A stretch of DNA of 64,000 nucleotides, from NCBI RefSeq assembly GCF_037392515.1, contig NC_090281.1:51030145-51094144 (forward strand). The letters run 5' to 3'. This DNA is from Haliotis asinina. Taxonomy: Eukaryota > Mollusca > Gastropoda > Lepetellida > Haliotidae. The first letter of the stretch is position 1; every line of letters begins with the position of its first letter. Both the position numbers and the translations under genes were made by a program. This document shows, piece after piece, positions 1 to 13,499 of the stretch. The notes below the pieces were generated by a model. The model worked only from the letters and a program-made list of their open reading frames with translations, was not told where the DNA came from and did not search any database.

Positions 1-3000
1 AACATCAAAGAAGAAAAGGAACAAACAACAAACTATCAATTACTGAAATAAAATCATCAAAACGCGAAACACAAACAGTAAATACACAGCGAAATGAGTA
101 AACTCAACGAGGGAAGCACAATAGCACCAATAAACAAACACACAAACAGAATAAGCCACAATCAAGCCAACATAAAAACAATAAAGAAAAACGAAGCAGA
201 AAAATAAAATCAAAACAAAGGAAAGAAAGAAAATATAACCATCAACAAGCCAAATGAACATCCCAGTATTCCAACGAAGTATCAAACATCAAAGAACAAA
301 ACGACCAACCAACAAACTATCAATCACTAAAAGAGAAAGAAACACATTGAGAACAAAAGAAAGAGAAGAAAACAACACCATGCAAACAGAATAAAACACA
401 ACCACCCCAAATTCTAAACACTAAAAGCCAAGCAGCAAACATAACATCAAACCAAAGGGACAAAAACAAAGGTATCTATCAACCAACTGAGAGAACATCC
501 AACAATACAAACAAAGCATCAAAGATCAAAGAAAACACTCGAAAAACATCAAACTGTCAGTCACTGAAACAACATCAACAAAACCCGAACACACAAAAGA
601 GGAACGGACAACACAATGAGTAAACAAAATGAGGCAAACAAAAAACCACCAAGACACAAAAACGGAAACAGAATAAACGGCAATCAAGCCAGCATTGAAA
701 CGCTAGAAAATAAAATAAAACAGTAAATATAAAATCAAAACAAAAGAAAGTAAGAAAACATAACTACACGAAAGTTAAATGAACATGCAAATATGCAAAA
801 GGAAGTATCAAACATCAAAGAACAAAAGGAACAAACATCAAACTATCAATCTCTAAAACATCACGAGAAAAGGAAACACAAAACAGGATTGGACAACACA
901 AACGGTAAACTAAATATGGCAAGTAAAATAACAACAACAACAAAAAACAAACACAAATAGAATAAAACACAAACAACCAACTACCAACAAACTAAATGAA
1001 TATATAAGAATTCAAACAAAGTATCAAACATCAAAGAAGAAAAGGAACAAACAACAAACTATCAATTACTGAAATAAAATCATCAAAACGCGAAACACAA
1101 ACAGTAAATACACAGTGAAATGAGTAAACTCAACAAGGGAAGCACAATAGCACCAATAAACAAACACACAAACAGAATAAGCCACAATCAAGCCAACATA
1201 AAAACAATAAAAAAACGAAGCAGAAAAATAAAATCAAAACAAAGGAAAGAAAGAAAATATAACCATCAACAAGCCAAATGAACATCCCAGTATTCCAACG
1301 AAGTATCAAACATCAAAGAACAAAACGACCAACCAACAAACTATCAATCACTAAAAGAGTAAGACACACATTCAGAACAAAAGAAAGAGAAGAAAACAAC
1401 ACCATGCAAACAGAATAAAACACAACCACCCCAAATTCTAAACACTAAAAGCCAAGCAGCAAACATAACATCAAACCAAAGGGACAAAAACAAAGGTATC
1501 TATCAACCAACTGAGAGAACATCCAACAATACAAACAAAGCATCAAACATCAAAGAAAACACTCGAAAAACATCAAACTGTCAGTCACTGAAACAACATC
1601 AACAAAACCCGAACACACAAAAGAGGAACGGACAACACAATGAGTAAACAAAATGAGGCAAACAAAATAACACCAAGACACAAAAACGGAAACAGAATAA
1701 ACGGCAATCAAGCCAGCATTGAAATGCTAGAAAATAAAATAAAACAGTAAATATAAAATCAAAACAAAAGAAAGTAAGAAAACATAACTACACGAAAGTT
1801 AAATGAATATGCAAATATGCAAAAGGAAGTATCAAACATCAAAGAACAAAAGGAACAAACATCAAACTATCAATCTCTAAAACATCACGAGAAAAGGAAA
1901 CACAAAACAGGATTGGACAACACAAACGGTAAACTAAATATGGCAAGTAAAATAACAACAACAACAAAAAACAAACACAAATAGAATAAAACACAAACAA
2001 CCAACTACCAACAAACTAAATGAATATATAAGAATTCAAACAAAGTATCAAACATCAAAGAAGAAAAGGAACAAACAACAAACTATCAATTACTGAAATA
2101 AAATCATCAAAACGCGAAACACAAACAGTAAATACACAGTGAAATGAGTAAACTCAACAAGGGAAGCACAATAGCACCAATAAACAAACACACAAACAGA
2201 ATAAGCCACAATCAAGCCAACATAAAAACAATAAAAAAACGAAGCAGAAAAATAAAATCAAAACAAAGGAAAGAAAGAAAATATAACCATCAACAAGCCA
2301 AATGAACATCCCAGTATTCCAACGAAGTATCAAACATCAAAGAACAAAACGACCAACCAACAAACTATCAATCACTAAAAGAGTAAGACACACATTCAGA
2401 ACAAAAGAAAGAGAAGAAAACAACACCATGCAAACAGAATAAAACACAACCACCCCAAATTCTAAACACTAAAAGCCAAGCAGCAAACATAACATCAAAC
2501 CAAAGTGACAAAAACAAAGGTATCTATCAACCAACTGAGAGAACATCCAACAATACAAACAAAGCATCAAACATCAAAGAAAACACTCGAAAAACATCAA
2601 ACTGTCAGTCACTGAAACAACATCAACAAAACCCGAACACACAAAAGAGGAACGGACAACACAATGAGTAAACAAAATGAGGCAAACAAAATAACACCAA
2701 GACACAAAAACGGAAACAGAATAAACGGCAATCAAGCCAGCATTGAAATGCTAGAAAATAAAATAAAACAGTAAATATAAAATCAAAACAAAAGAAAGTA
2801 AGAAAACATAACTACACGAAAGTTAAATGAATATGCAAATATGCAAAAGGAAGTATCAAACATCAAAGAACAAAAGGAACAAACATCAAACTATCAATCT
2901 CTAAAACATCACGAGAAAAGGAAACACAAAACAGGATTGGACAACACAAACGGTAAACTAAATATGGCAAGTAAAATAACAACAACAACAAAAAACAAAC

Positions 3001-6000
3001 ACAAATAGAATAAAACACAAACAACCAACTACCAACAAACTAAATGAATATATAAGAATTCAAACAAAGTATCAAACATCAAAGAAGAAAAGGAACAAAC
3101 AACAAACTATCAATTACTGAAATAAAATCATCAAAACGCGAAACACAAACAGTAAATACACAGCGAAATGAGTAAACTCAACGAGGGAAGCACAATAGCA
3201 CCAATAAACAAACACACAAACAGAATAAGCCACAATCAAGCCAACATAAAAACAATAAAGAAAAACGAAGCAGAAAAATAAAATCAAAACAAAGGAAAGA
3301 AAGAAAATATAACCATCAACAAGCCAAATGAACATCCCAGTATTCCAACGAAGTATCAAACATCAAAGAACAAAACGACCAACCAACAAACTATCAATCA
3401 CTAAAAGAGAAAGAAACACATTGAGAACAAAAGAAAGAGAAGAAAACAACACCATGCAAACAGAATAAAACACAACCACCCCAAATTCTAAACACTAAAA
3501 GCCAAGCAGCAAACATAACATCAAACCAAAGGGACAAAAACAAAGGTATCTATCAACCAACTGAGAGAACATCCAACAATACAAACAAAGCATCAAACAT
3601 CAAAGACAAAACTCGGAAAACATGAAACTATCAATCACTGAAACAACATCAACAAAACCCGAACACACAAAAGAGGAACGGACAACACAATGAGTAAACA
3701 AAATGAGGCAAACAAAATACCACCAAGACACAAAAACGGAAACAGAATAAACGGCAATCAAGCCAACATTCAAACGCTGGAAAATAAAATAAAACAGTAA
3801 ATATAAAATCAAAACAAAAGAAAGTAAGAAAACATAACTACACGAAAGTTAAATGAACATGCAAATATGCAAAAGGAAGTATCAAACATCAAAGAACAAA
3901 AGGAACAAACATCAAACTATCAATCTCTAAAACATCACGAAAACAGGAAACACAAAACAGGATTGGACAACACAAACGGTAAACTAAATATGGCAAGTAA
4001 AATAACAACAACAACAAAAAACAAACACAAATAGAATAAAACACAAACAACCAACTACCAACAAACTAAATGAATATATAAGAATTCAAACAAAGTATCA
4101 AACATCAAAGAAGAAAAGGAACAAACAACAAACTATCAATTACTGAAATAAAATCATCAAAACGCGAAACACAAACAGTAAATACACAGCGAAATGAGTA
4201 AACTCAACGAGGGAAGCACAATAGCACCAATAAACAAACACACAAACAGAATAAGCCACAATCAAGCCAACATAAAAACAATAAAGAAAAACGAAGCAGA
4301 AAAATAAAATCAAAACAAAGGAAAGAAAGAAAATAGAACCATCAACAAGCCAAATGAACATCCAAGTATTCCAACGAAGTATCAAACATCAAAGAACAAA
4401 ACGACCAACCAACAAACTATCAATCACTAAAAGAGTAAGACACACATTCAGAACAAAAGAAAGAGAAGAAAACAACACCATGCAAACAGAATAAAACACA
4501 ACCATCCGAAAACATGAAAACTCTAAAAGCCAAGCAGCAAACATAACATCAAACCAAAGGGACAAAAACAAAGGTATCTATCAACCAACTGAGAGAACAT
4601 CCAACAATACAAACAAAGCATCAAACATCAAAGAAAAAACTCGGAAAACATCAAACTATCAATCACTGAAACAACATCAACAAAACCCGAACACACAAAA
4701 GAGGAACGGACAACACAATGAGTAAACAAAATGAGGCAAACAAAATAACACCAAGACACAAAAACAGAAACAGAATAAACGGCAATCAAGCCAACATTCA
4801 AACGCTAAAAAATAAAATAAAGCAGCAAATATAAAATCCAAATAAAAGAAAGTAAGAAAACATAACTACACGAAAGTTAAATGAACATGCAAATATGCAA
4901 ACGAAGTATCAAACATCAAAGAACAAAAGGAACAAACATCAAACTATCAATCTCTAAAAGATCACGAAAAAGGGAAACACAAAACAGGATTGGACAACAC
5001 AAACGGTAAACTAAATATGGCAAGTAAAATAACAACAAAAAAACCAAACACAAATAGAATAAAACACAAACAACCAACTACCAACAAACTAAATGAATAT
5101 ATAAGAATTCAAACAAAGTATCAAACATCAAAGAAGAAAAGGAACAAACAACAAACTATCAATTACTGATATAAAATCATCAAAACGCGAAACACAAACA
5201 GTAAATACACAGCGAAATGAGTAAACTCAACGAGGGCAAGCACAATAGCACCAATAAACAAACACACAAACAGAAGAAGCCACAATCAAGCCAATATAAA
5301 AACAATAAAGAAAAACGAAGCAGAAAAATAAAATCAAAACAAAGGAAAGAAAGAAAATAGAACCATCAACAAGCCAAATGAACATCCAAGTATTCCAACG
5401 AAGTATCAAACATCAAAGAACAAAACGACCAACCAACAAACTATCAATCACTAAAAGAATAAGACACACATTCAGAACAAAAGAAAGAAAGGAAAACAAC
5501 ACCATGCAAACAGAATAAAACATAACCACCCCAAATTATAAACTCTAAAAGCCAAGCAGCAAACATAACATCAAACCAAAGGGACAAAAACAAAGGTAAC
5601 TATCAATCAACTGAGAGAACATCCAACAATACAAACAAAGCATCAAAGATCAAAGAAAAAACTTGAAAAACATCAAACTGTCAATCACTGAAACAACATC
5701 AACAAAACCCGAACACACAAAAGACGAATGGACAACACAATGAGTAAACAAAATGAGGCAAACAAAATAACACCAAGACACAAAAACAGAAACAGAATAA
5801 ACGGCAATCAAGCCAACATTCAAACGCTAAAAAATAAAATAAAGCAGCAAATATAAAATCCAAATAAAAGAAAGTAAGAAAACATAACTACACGAAAGTT
5901 AAATGAACATGCAAATATGCAAGCGAAGTATCAAACATCAAAGAACAAAAGGAACAAACATCAAACTATTAATCTCTAAAACATCACGAAAAAAGGAAAC

Positions 6001-6555
6001 ACAAAACAGGATTGGACAACACAAACGGTAAACTAAATATGGCAAGTAAAATAACAACAAAAAAACCAAACACAAATAGAATAAAACACAAACAACCAAC
6101 TACCAACAAACTAAATGAATATATAAGAATTCAAACAAAGTATCAAACATCAAAGAAGAAAAGGAACAAACAACAAACTATCAATTACTGAAATAAAATC
6201 ATCAAAACGCGAAACACAAACAGTAAATACACAGCGAAATGAGTAAACTCAACGAGGGCAAGCACAATAGCACCAATAAACAAACACACAAACAGAAGAA
6301 GCCACAATCAAGCCAACATAAAAACAATAAAGAAAAACGAAGCAGAAAAATAAAATCAAAACAAAGGAAAGAAAGAAAATAGAACCATCAACAAGCCAAA
6401 TGAACATCCAAGTATTCCAACGAAGTATCAAACATCAAAGAACAAAACGACCAACCAACAAACTATCAATCACTAAAAGAATATCATGAAAACACGAAAC
6501 AGAAAAGAGGATTCGACAACACAAAAAGTAGACTAAAGAAGGCAAGCAAAATAAC
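1..6555. repeat. A/C-rich satellite array with ~1,024-bp higher-order unit
   Basis: The same A/C-rich sequence recurs with starts near 1, 1027, 2051, 3075, 4101, 5124 and 6146, giving unit lengths of 1,022-1,026 bp. Each unit holds four diverged monomers of about 284, 237, 289 and 216 bp (starts near 1, 285, 522 and 811 in the first unit). All monomers share a core like CATCAAAGAACAAAA and an ACAAACTATCAAT block. Units 2 and 3 are nearly identical, units 1 and 4 share variants, and units 5-6 share another set. The last unit is incomplete: after its second monomer (near 6480) it continues with fourth-monomer-like sequence to about 6555. The plus strand is very poor in G and T. Open frames on the minus strand repeat once per unit and are composition artefacts. 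Confidence 0.95.
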
Positions 6556-8978
6556 AGAGTGGAGATAGAGATGTGAGGATGGAGAGGGATGTGAAGGGGG
6601 TGTAGGAGGGACGTAAGGAAAAGACGGTGGATGGAGGACAGTGAGAAAGTAGGTATAATAGTAGTAGGGAGAAGGGAGGATCGATGACACAGGGGCAGTA
6701 GGGAGGATGGAGGGGAAGGACGGAGGGTGAAGGACAGTGATAAAGTAGGTATAGTAATAGTGGGGAGAAGGGAGGATCGAAGACACGGGCAGTAGGGAGG
6801 TTGGAGGGGAAGGACGGAGGATGAAGGACAGTGAGAAAGTAGGTATAGTAATGGTGGGGAGAAGGGAGGATCGAAGACACAGGGGCAGTAGGGAGGTTGG
6901 AGGGGAAGGACGGAGGATGAAGGACAGAAGGTAAGTAGGGAGGATGGGAAAGGAAGTAGGGGGAACTGAGAAGGATGGAGAACAGGTGGGAAAGTTGGAA
7001 GGATGGTGAAGATGTATGTGGGGTGGAGGACAGAGGATTGAAGGAGGCTGGTGGGGAAGGATGGAAGATGGAGGACATAGATGAAGTAGGGAGGATGAAG
7101 GGTGAGAACGGAAGATTGGGGACAGAGGGGAAGTAGAAAGGATACAGTGGGGATTTGGGTCTGTGCAGTGGGAAGTAGGGAGGACTAAGGGTAAGGATGG
7201 AGGACAAAAGGGAAATAGAGATGATGGCGGGGCAGTAGGATTTCTGGAGAATGGAGAGTGGAAGGGAAGGACAGAGGACGGATGGGAGGGTAAAGAGAAT
7301 GGGGAGTATGGAAGACAGAGGGGAAGTAGGGAGCATAGACGACAAGTAGGAAGGGTGGAGGCAGGGGGGAAGGATGAAGGGGAAGAACGAAGTTGAAGTA
7401 CAGAAGGGAAGTATTGAGTTGATGAAGCTGGGTGGATGAAATTTGGGTGGGTGGAGGGGGTGTAGGAACGATGAAAGGGAAGGGCTGAGGATGGAGGACA
7501 GACGTGATGGTGAGGATGAAGAGGGACGTAAGGGAAGGTCAGAGCATGGAGGACAGTAAAGGACAGAAGAGGGAAAGGAAGTAAGGACGATAGAGAGGAT
7601 GAACGAGAAGTGGGGAGGATGGAGAGGGATATAGGGTGGATGGATGGAGTGTAAGGTGGATGGAAGGGTAGGACGGATGGAGGACAGGGGAAGTGGGGAC
7701 TATGGAGTGAAGGACGGTGGATGGAAGATAGAGGGAGGATGGAGGGGGAAGCTGGGCAGGGAGGATGACGGGGAAGGACAGTCGATGGAGGACAGATGGA
7801 GAGTAGAGAAGATGGATGGAGAAGTAGGAAGGATGGAGGGCATAGAGGATGGAGGGGAAGTAGGGAGGGTGAAGGTGGAAGTAGGGAGAAGGGCTTAGAA
7901 TGGAGGAAAGAGGTGATGAAGGGAAGGACAGTGGATAAAGGACAGAGGAGAATTAGGGAGGATGAAGGGGAAGTAGGAAGGATGCACCACAGAGGGGATG
8001 TAGAGAGGATGAAGGGTTGTGGGGAGGATGGAGGAGAAGGATTCAGGATGTAGGACAAAGTTGAAGTAGGGAGGGTGAGGGGGAAGGATGGAGGATGGAG
8101 GATGGAGGATGGAGGATGGAGGAAAAAGTTGAAGTAGAGAGGGTGATGGGGAAGGATGGAGGACAAAGGTGATGAAGGGAGGATGAAAGGGAAACTAGGG
8201 AGGGTGAGGGGGGGGGGGAGATAGGAAGATTAAGGGTAAGGACAGAGGATTGAAAACAGAGTTGAAATAGAGAGTTGATTAAGTTGGATGGATGATGGAC
8301 TGAGTGGCAGTAAGTAGAATGAAGGATGGGTGAATTGTGGATGGACTGGAAAATGAAAGACTTATGGAATGGAAGATGGGGAAAGTACTGGAGAGGTCAG
8401 ATGGATGAGTGACATGTAGTGTGAGGGAAGTGTATGAAGCACAGAGATGATGTAGAGAGGATGAAGGAATGAGTAATTGAAGGTCAGAGCATGGAGGATG
8501 CAGGGAAACTTGTCAGGGTGTAGGGAGGGTTAAGGGGAAGGACATGGGATGGAGGACAGACGGGAAGGGGAGGATAAAAAGGAAAGCAGAGGAAGGCCAG
8601 AGCATGGAGGACAGAGGGATAGAAGGGAGGATGTAGGAGAAGAGGAGAGGATGGAGGACAGAGAGGAAGTAAGGAAGATATACTAGGATGAATTTTGGAT
8701 TGAGAGAATGGATGGAGGATGCAGGACAAAGGGTAAGTTGGAAGGATGCAAGGGATGGAAGGAGGACATGATAGATGACGGGGATTAAAAGGGAATCAGC
8801 GTGAAGAAAGGGAAAGGGTACAGGACGGAGGACAGAGATGAAATAGGGTGAATGGAGAAAAGAGGGGAAGGATGGAGGATGGAGGCCAAGTGGGAAGTAC
8901 GGAGAATGGAAGGGTTAGATGGTGGATGGAGAGGATGGGGAAGTAGAAAGGATGATGGAGAAGGATGGAGGACTGAGT
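6556..8978. repeat. Purine-rich (GGA/GAAG) minisatellite block
   Basis: About 2.4 kb in which the plus strand is almost entirely G and A, built from degenerate variants of GGGAGGATGGAGGGGAAG. There is a perfect run of the 7-mer GGATGGA near 8083-8121. It abuts the A/C satellite directly, so strand composition switches sharply at about 6555. A 560-codon minus-strand open frame (6484-8166) is Pro/Ser/Leu low-complexity and results from the near absence of A/T-rich stops. I do not regard it as a gene. Confidence 0.9.
6635..6920. repeat. Three tandem copies of a ~95-bp unit inside the purine block
   Basis: Copies begin at 6635, 6731 and 6825, each starting AGGACAGTGA(G/T)AAAGTAGG and running to GGGGAAGGACGGAGG. 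Spacing is 96, 94 and 96 bp. They are far more alike than the surrounding purine-rich DNA, so they reflect a recent local amplification. Confidence 0.8.
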
Positions 8979-9576
8979 TCTTTCTTATCTGTTAAATTAT
9001 ACCTCTGGCAAAGGACAAGAACAAAAATTGTTCTTTGACACTGCAACAACCACTCACCCATGTTACATCTTAGTAACAGTTGCTCGTATGAAGACTACTT
9101 TATGTAAGACCTCTGTGAAGTGCCTCATCATAATCTATGTATCCTGTATTTATATATCTTTGTCTCACATAAATACGAGCATGTGTGATCATTATACTTC
9201 TAATTGTCCCACCTCGTCACCAGTTCACCAGCAACGCAGAATGTGTTGATGGTAATGCTGAGCAGAAATAGAACTTTACAGAAACCAGCCTTAGTATGTA
9301 GTCTCATTAGTAATACGATTATCACCAGTGTTTATCACGGACCTACCTTTTGTGTCTCGATCAGAAACTATTGACCAGACACCTCTTCTTGTCTGAAGAA
9401 TGCATTGGTCACATAATCGGATGCGCATGACCATTACTTTATGGATGACAAGGTGTGATTTGTTAAGCTGTGTGTGATCATGGTTTGTCTGGTTGGTGTG
9501 TGTTCACTAAAAATGCCGTAACACAAAAAAATGCCTATTATCTGAATCACTCACCCTTTAGTTTGAATTGACGAGT

Positions 9577-9784
9577 TTAAAAGGCGACTATGCTTGTAGT
9601 AAGAGGTGACTAATGGGATCAGGTGGTCAGACTCACTTGGTTGACACATCATCGGTTCCCATTTGTGCAGATCGATGCTCATGCTGTTGATCACTGTATT
9701 TTCTGGGTCAGTCTAGATCATTTACAGACCACCGCCAAATAGCTGGAACATTGCTGAATGTAGTGGAAAATTAAACTCACTCAC
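9577..9784 (+). repeat. SINE-like element, non-tRNA-headed family
   Basis: Contains the blocks AGGCGACTATGCTTGTAGTA, GGGATCAGGTGGTCAGACTC and GCAGATCGATGCTCATGCTG, and ends near ACTCACTCAC. The same consensus recurs across the window. It lies in copy 1 of the 10-19 kb segmental duplication and appears absent from the matching place in copy 2, so it probably inserted after the duplication. Confidence 0.8.
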
Positions 9785-10631
9785 TTTAGTTTGAAAGCCC
9801 AGATATGTTCAATGTTTGTGTGTTGCAACACTCAGAGAAGATATATGGCTACTCAGGCAAAGGTTAAACATGTCTCTTGGTTTGAAATACGATACATGAC
9901 TTACCAAATATATTCATATATTCTGTCATTGAGTTGCTAGACTCAGAACACCAATGGATATAGTACTGTATAACGGTATATCTGTAGATTGGTTTCAAAA
10001 CTTTGAATAAAGGTAATCAGATTGAACCAAAATGTTCAAAGTTTGATTTTTATATACAGACTATGTTAGGCGAAGTCTTGTACTTGAGTACCAACACAAA
10101 GGACACATCATTTGTTGTCTCCTCACACTCTGTGTCAGTAATGTTTTTATTCACTCTAGGATACAGTAACAAATGACTTGTAAGAACTATTTTCCGCAGT
10201 TTGAAATCCAAGAAAAGTCTGACGATGTATGCTCGGTGACAATAGAAAACTGTGTTAACAAATGCAAGTAGCGCATACACAGAATAACATTGCCTTGCCA
10301 ATGCAGTTTACTTTCCACAATTGTCAGTTGAGTATCTACTGTTTCCCAACATTAACACCTCTCAACACAAAATGTTCAGAATACAAATTCAGTTGTTAAA
10401 ATAAGACATAACTACTATTTAAACTGATAAGAGATATTTTATTAAGAAACAATGTTGTCATATTGTTAAAAACAGAAACATGTCTTCAGTTCCTTTGTAA
10501 ACAAACAGCCCCCACACCACCACAGCCATCCCTATTCAGTCTTCAAGCCACACAATTTCACTACTAAATAAACATGAAGATACCCAATATGCACATATCT
10601 ATACTTACCTGTTCCCCCCACCTTACAGTAT

Positions 10632-12255
10632 TTAGAAGTGCCTGACACCAAATGACAGACTGGAGCTGTACTCAGCCAAGAGAGCTTCCAGGTCCTCCAG
10701 AGAGTCCTGGGGTGGCTCCAGAGCGTCTTGGGGATCCTCCAGTCGTGGCTGCTTTGCAGCTTGGGGCACCTCACTGTTGTCATATCGGCACTTCCTCTTG
10801 TGTGAGGGTGGGTACTCTTTGTTGGGCTCAGCAGTGGGTTTCCTCTTTTTCCTTAAAATAAGTTTAGTAAGGTAGAGATATTCCACATCATATTCATCAT
10901 CAGAGCTAGGCTCAGCTTTCTCCATTGTCTTAGCAGGATTTACGTTTACTGTTGCAACAATGGTATCTGCTGATTTAGAAGGATCTGTTGCTGAAACAGT
11001 CTTATCTTTTATAATCTTACCAGGAACAGGCAAAGTTCTGGGCAAGGCATACCTTGATTGTAAGTAAGCTTGATCAGCAGACAGTAACTCTTCAGCAAAA
11101 CTAAGCTTACATCTGGGCTTACTGATACCATTACCACCAGAGGGCTTAGTGATAGTGTTCCCCAAAGGTCTGCTCTGGGTTTTGATGTGCTTAGCTCCAA
11201 GAGGCTGAGGCACAAAGTAGGGCTTGCTCTCAGGCTGAAGCTTTCTCACTTTCTCTTTTGGAATGCGAGGCTTTGGTTGAGGTTTTGGCCTGAACGCTTT
11301 GGGCTTACGTTTGCAGGGCTTCAGGTAAGATTTTTGCTTTGGTTGGACTTTGGGTGTGGGGTTGTTGATAGTAGAAATGGCAGGAGTTTCAACATGGGCA
11401 AGAGACTGGGAAGGAGGAACTGGACTGGGTTGGTCAAGTTGGGGCAGCATGCAGGAGAAGGCCTAATGGGCAATAGTCTTTGTATCACTTTTAAGATATT
11501 GAATGAATGTCTTATTCTGTTATGCTGTACAATGATCAAACATACAGACAATGAATTTAATACAAACGCATACCTCTGGTCTCATCAGCTGCAGGTCCAG
11601 TCCTAAGCTGGGCTGGCAGACAGGCATTGCCTCCCAATGATTACTGCAAGGTGGTGGCTGGATTGTAGGAAGTTGGAGTGCTCCAGATGGTCTCATCTGC
11701 TGCAGATCCAGTCCTGTCTCACTTGCACCATGGTTACTGCTGGGTGGTGGCTGAACTGTAGGAGGGGGCTGGAGGGCTACAGGATGAAGGAGTCTTGGTT
11801 GTTGGTAACCGGCACGCAGGGAGAGGCCAACAGGATTACCGACAGGCATCCAGATAGTATTGTTATCTATTAGACATCTGGTCCCATCTCCCATCACCAC
11901 TGTTGGCAGCCCGGAGGACAGGCGGGCCACAGACACTGTGACAGTGAATGGTTTACTAAATTAGCTATACAGTAATTCGGCATGACTAAAACAAGACTAA
12001 ACTTTGAGTTGGGTCTTCTGAAATAGTTGATAATGTAGTGCGTCATGTTGTTGTTATAAACAAAATGTCCCTAAATGTTCACGCTTCTGAGGCAAACCTC
12101 TGGTTATATCAAATGTCATAACATGAAAAGAACATTCAAGCATGTATTGTTGGTCACACCATCGTTTTTTCAACTTTTGCATTGTAAACATCATAAAACA
12201 ATCACACACGGGTCTGGAATCAATATTTCCATATACCTGGTGTAGAAGGATTCAT
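10632..12255 (-). CDS. Unknown Pro-rich/basic protein, duplicated gene copy 1 (384 aa, 3 exons)
   Basis: I do not recognise the family. Proposed coding exons are 12237-12255 (start codon; MNPSTP plus one base), 11574-11935 and 10632-11405. All introns are GT-AG, and phases join without a stop (1,155 nt). Exon 2 encodes GLPTVVMGDGTRCLIDNN and then two Pro-rich repeats of the pattern QPPP..SNH...GLDLQ.MRP. Exon 3 encodes a Lys/Pro-rich stretch, a conserved middle (CKLSFAEELLSADQAYLQSR), a tyrosine-containing acidic patch (DDEYDVEYLYLTKL), a basic RKKRK cluster that could be a nuclear signal, and an acidic C-terminus (DSLEDLEALLAEYSS). The intron 2 acceptor was chosen at the TTCCTCCTTCCCAG site because the CTGCAG site upstream gives an early stop. 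An AATAAA signal lies at 10438-10443 (minus). A strong donor-like site just after the stop (near 10612) may mark a 3'UTR intron. Nuclear location is only a guess. Confidence 0.65.
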
Positions 12256-12460
12256 TGTTTTCTGCACCTCTTTAAGCTCTGTGCTCCTTTGGGGTCGTAT
12301 TTTTCACGATAAAACTGTGGAAACGTCTCTCTTTCAAAATGGCTGACAAAGGAATGTCTAACTGTTGTCATGACGCCACTACAGTCGACAGAACCACGCA
12401 TGCGTTGAATTTATGCAGAAGTAACACTTCCGTCTATGTGTATGTTATAGGCATTGATAG
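12256..12460 (-). promoter_or_regulatory. Promoter/5'UTR of unknown gene copy 1
   Basis: The stretch upstream of the start codon is better conserved with copy 2 (17924-18110) than other non-coding parts. Shared blocks include TTTCAAAATGGCTGACA, AACTGTTGTCATGACGCC and AGAACCACGCATGCGT. The last contains a GCATGCG core similar to an NRF1 half-site. No TATA box is apparent. Conservation between paralogues suggests function, but I cannot place the transcription start. Confidence 0.45.
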
Positions 12461-12658
12461 ATCTACATCAACACCTACTTGTCACCTAGTACGTCAGCTG
12501 TTTAACATGTAAGAAGAAACGTTGTGAAATGCGAACGTCTTTCCAAGGGAAGCTACTCTAGTAGGGTTTACTATGTAAATAGAGTTATCCTTCTTGAATG
12601 AGGATTTTATGACCGTTTACAAGGACAATGGCTTAAACGGTTATGCCAAAGACGTATA

Positions 12659-13020
12659 CGTCTTTGGTTATGCTTACCAAGATGGGAGTGGAGCGTTCCA
12701 TGTTAGGTTTGGCTAAATAAAAGAAGTGAAATGTTTCTAGGGCATCGGTTCTTCACTTATATTTGTGCGCGTAACATTTTTCATTGCTATTTAAAAACAT
12801 AAATTTGACTTGGCCACGTCCCGATCATCTGTCTGTCCAACGTCTTTGGTTATGCTTACCAAGATGGGAGTGGAGCGTTAAATGTTAGGATTGGCTAAAT
12901 AAAAGAAGTGAAATGTTTCTAGGGCATCGGTTCTTCACTTATATTTGTGCGCGTAACATTTTTCATTGCTATTTAAAAACATAAATTTGACTTGGCCACG
13001 TCCCGATCATCTATCTGTCC
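12659..13020. repeat. Tandem duplication of a 181-bp unit
   Basis: ACGTCTTTGGTTATGCTTAC starts at 12659 and again at 12840. The two 181-bp copies are almost identical throughout, through the TTTGTGCGCGTAACATTTTT block and GGCCACGTCCCGATCATCT. The high identity implies a recent event. It lies just upstream of gene copy 1 and has no counterpart upstream of copy 2. Confidence 0.9.
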
Positions 13021-13499
13021 ACCATAACAATGAGTGTTTATAAGAACGAGTGTGGCTGAATCTACGACTCATTAACACGTGCTAAACTTCCCAAGCTGTG
13101 TTTCTCAGAGAGAAAAAAAATAAAAATGTGGTCCTCCCTCATCACTTTTTTCTATGAAAAATTATAAATAAAGCCCAACCGCCCTTGTCACTTTTGAAAA
13201 AAAAAATATGCCCGAGAAATATATTTTTTTTATGTAGCCTTATGTAACATTATACACTGCCAGAAGGCAGTAATTGTATAATTTTGTTCATGTTGAGTAC
13301 AGTCCTGAGTAAAATCGTGTAGAATGATGAATATTCAATGTGAAATGGATTATAATTACATTAAAATAATTTGCCACATATTTGGTGATGTGTGTTTGGG
13401 AACTGATAATGTAATGTCTTTCATGAAAGATGACAGTGTTTTGGAACTTAAAAATCTTTAATATTATTGATGTAAAGGGGTTGCGCAGAGGTAGGGACA

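Noticed and set aside
40-6431. Repeated 60-81-codon minus-strand frames rich in Phe/Val/Tyr
   Set aside because: They recur once per satellite unit and reflect the A/C-rich composition of the opposite strand, not genes.
6484-8166. 560-codon minus-strand open frame
   Set aside because: Pure Ser/Pro/Leu/His low complexity produced by a polypurine minisatellite, with overlapping open frames in other phases. No start context or domain.
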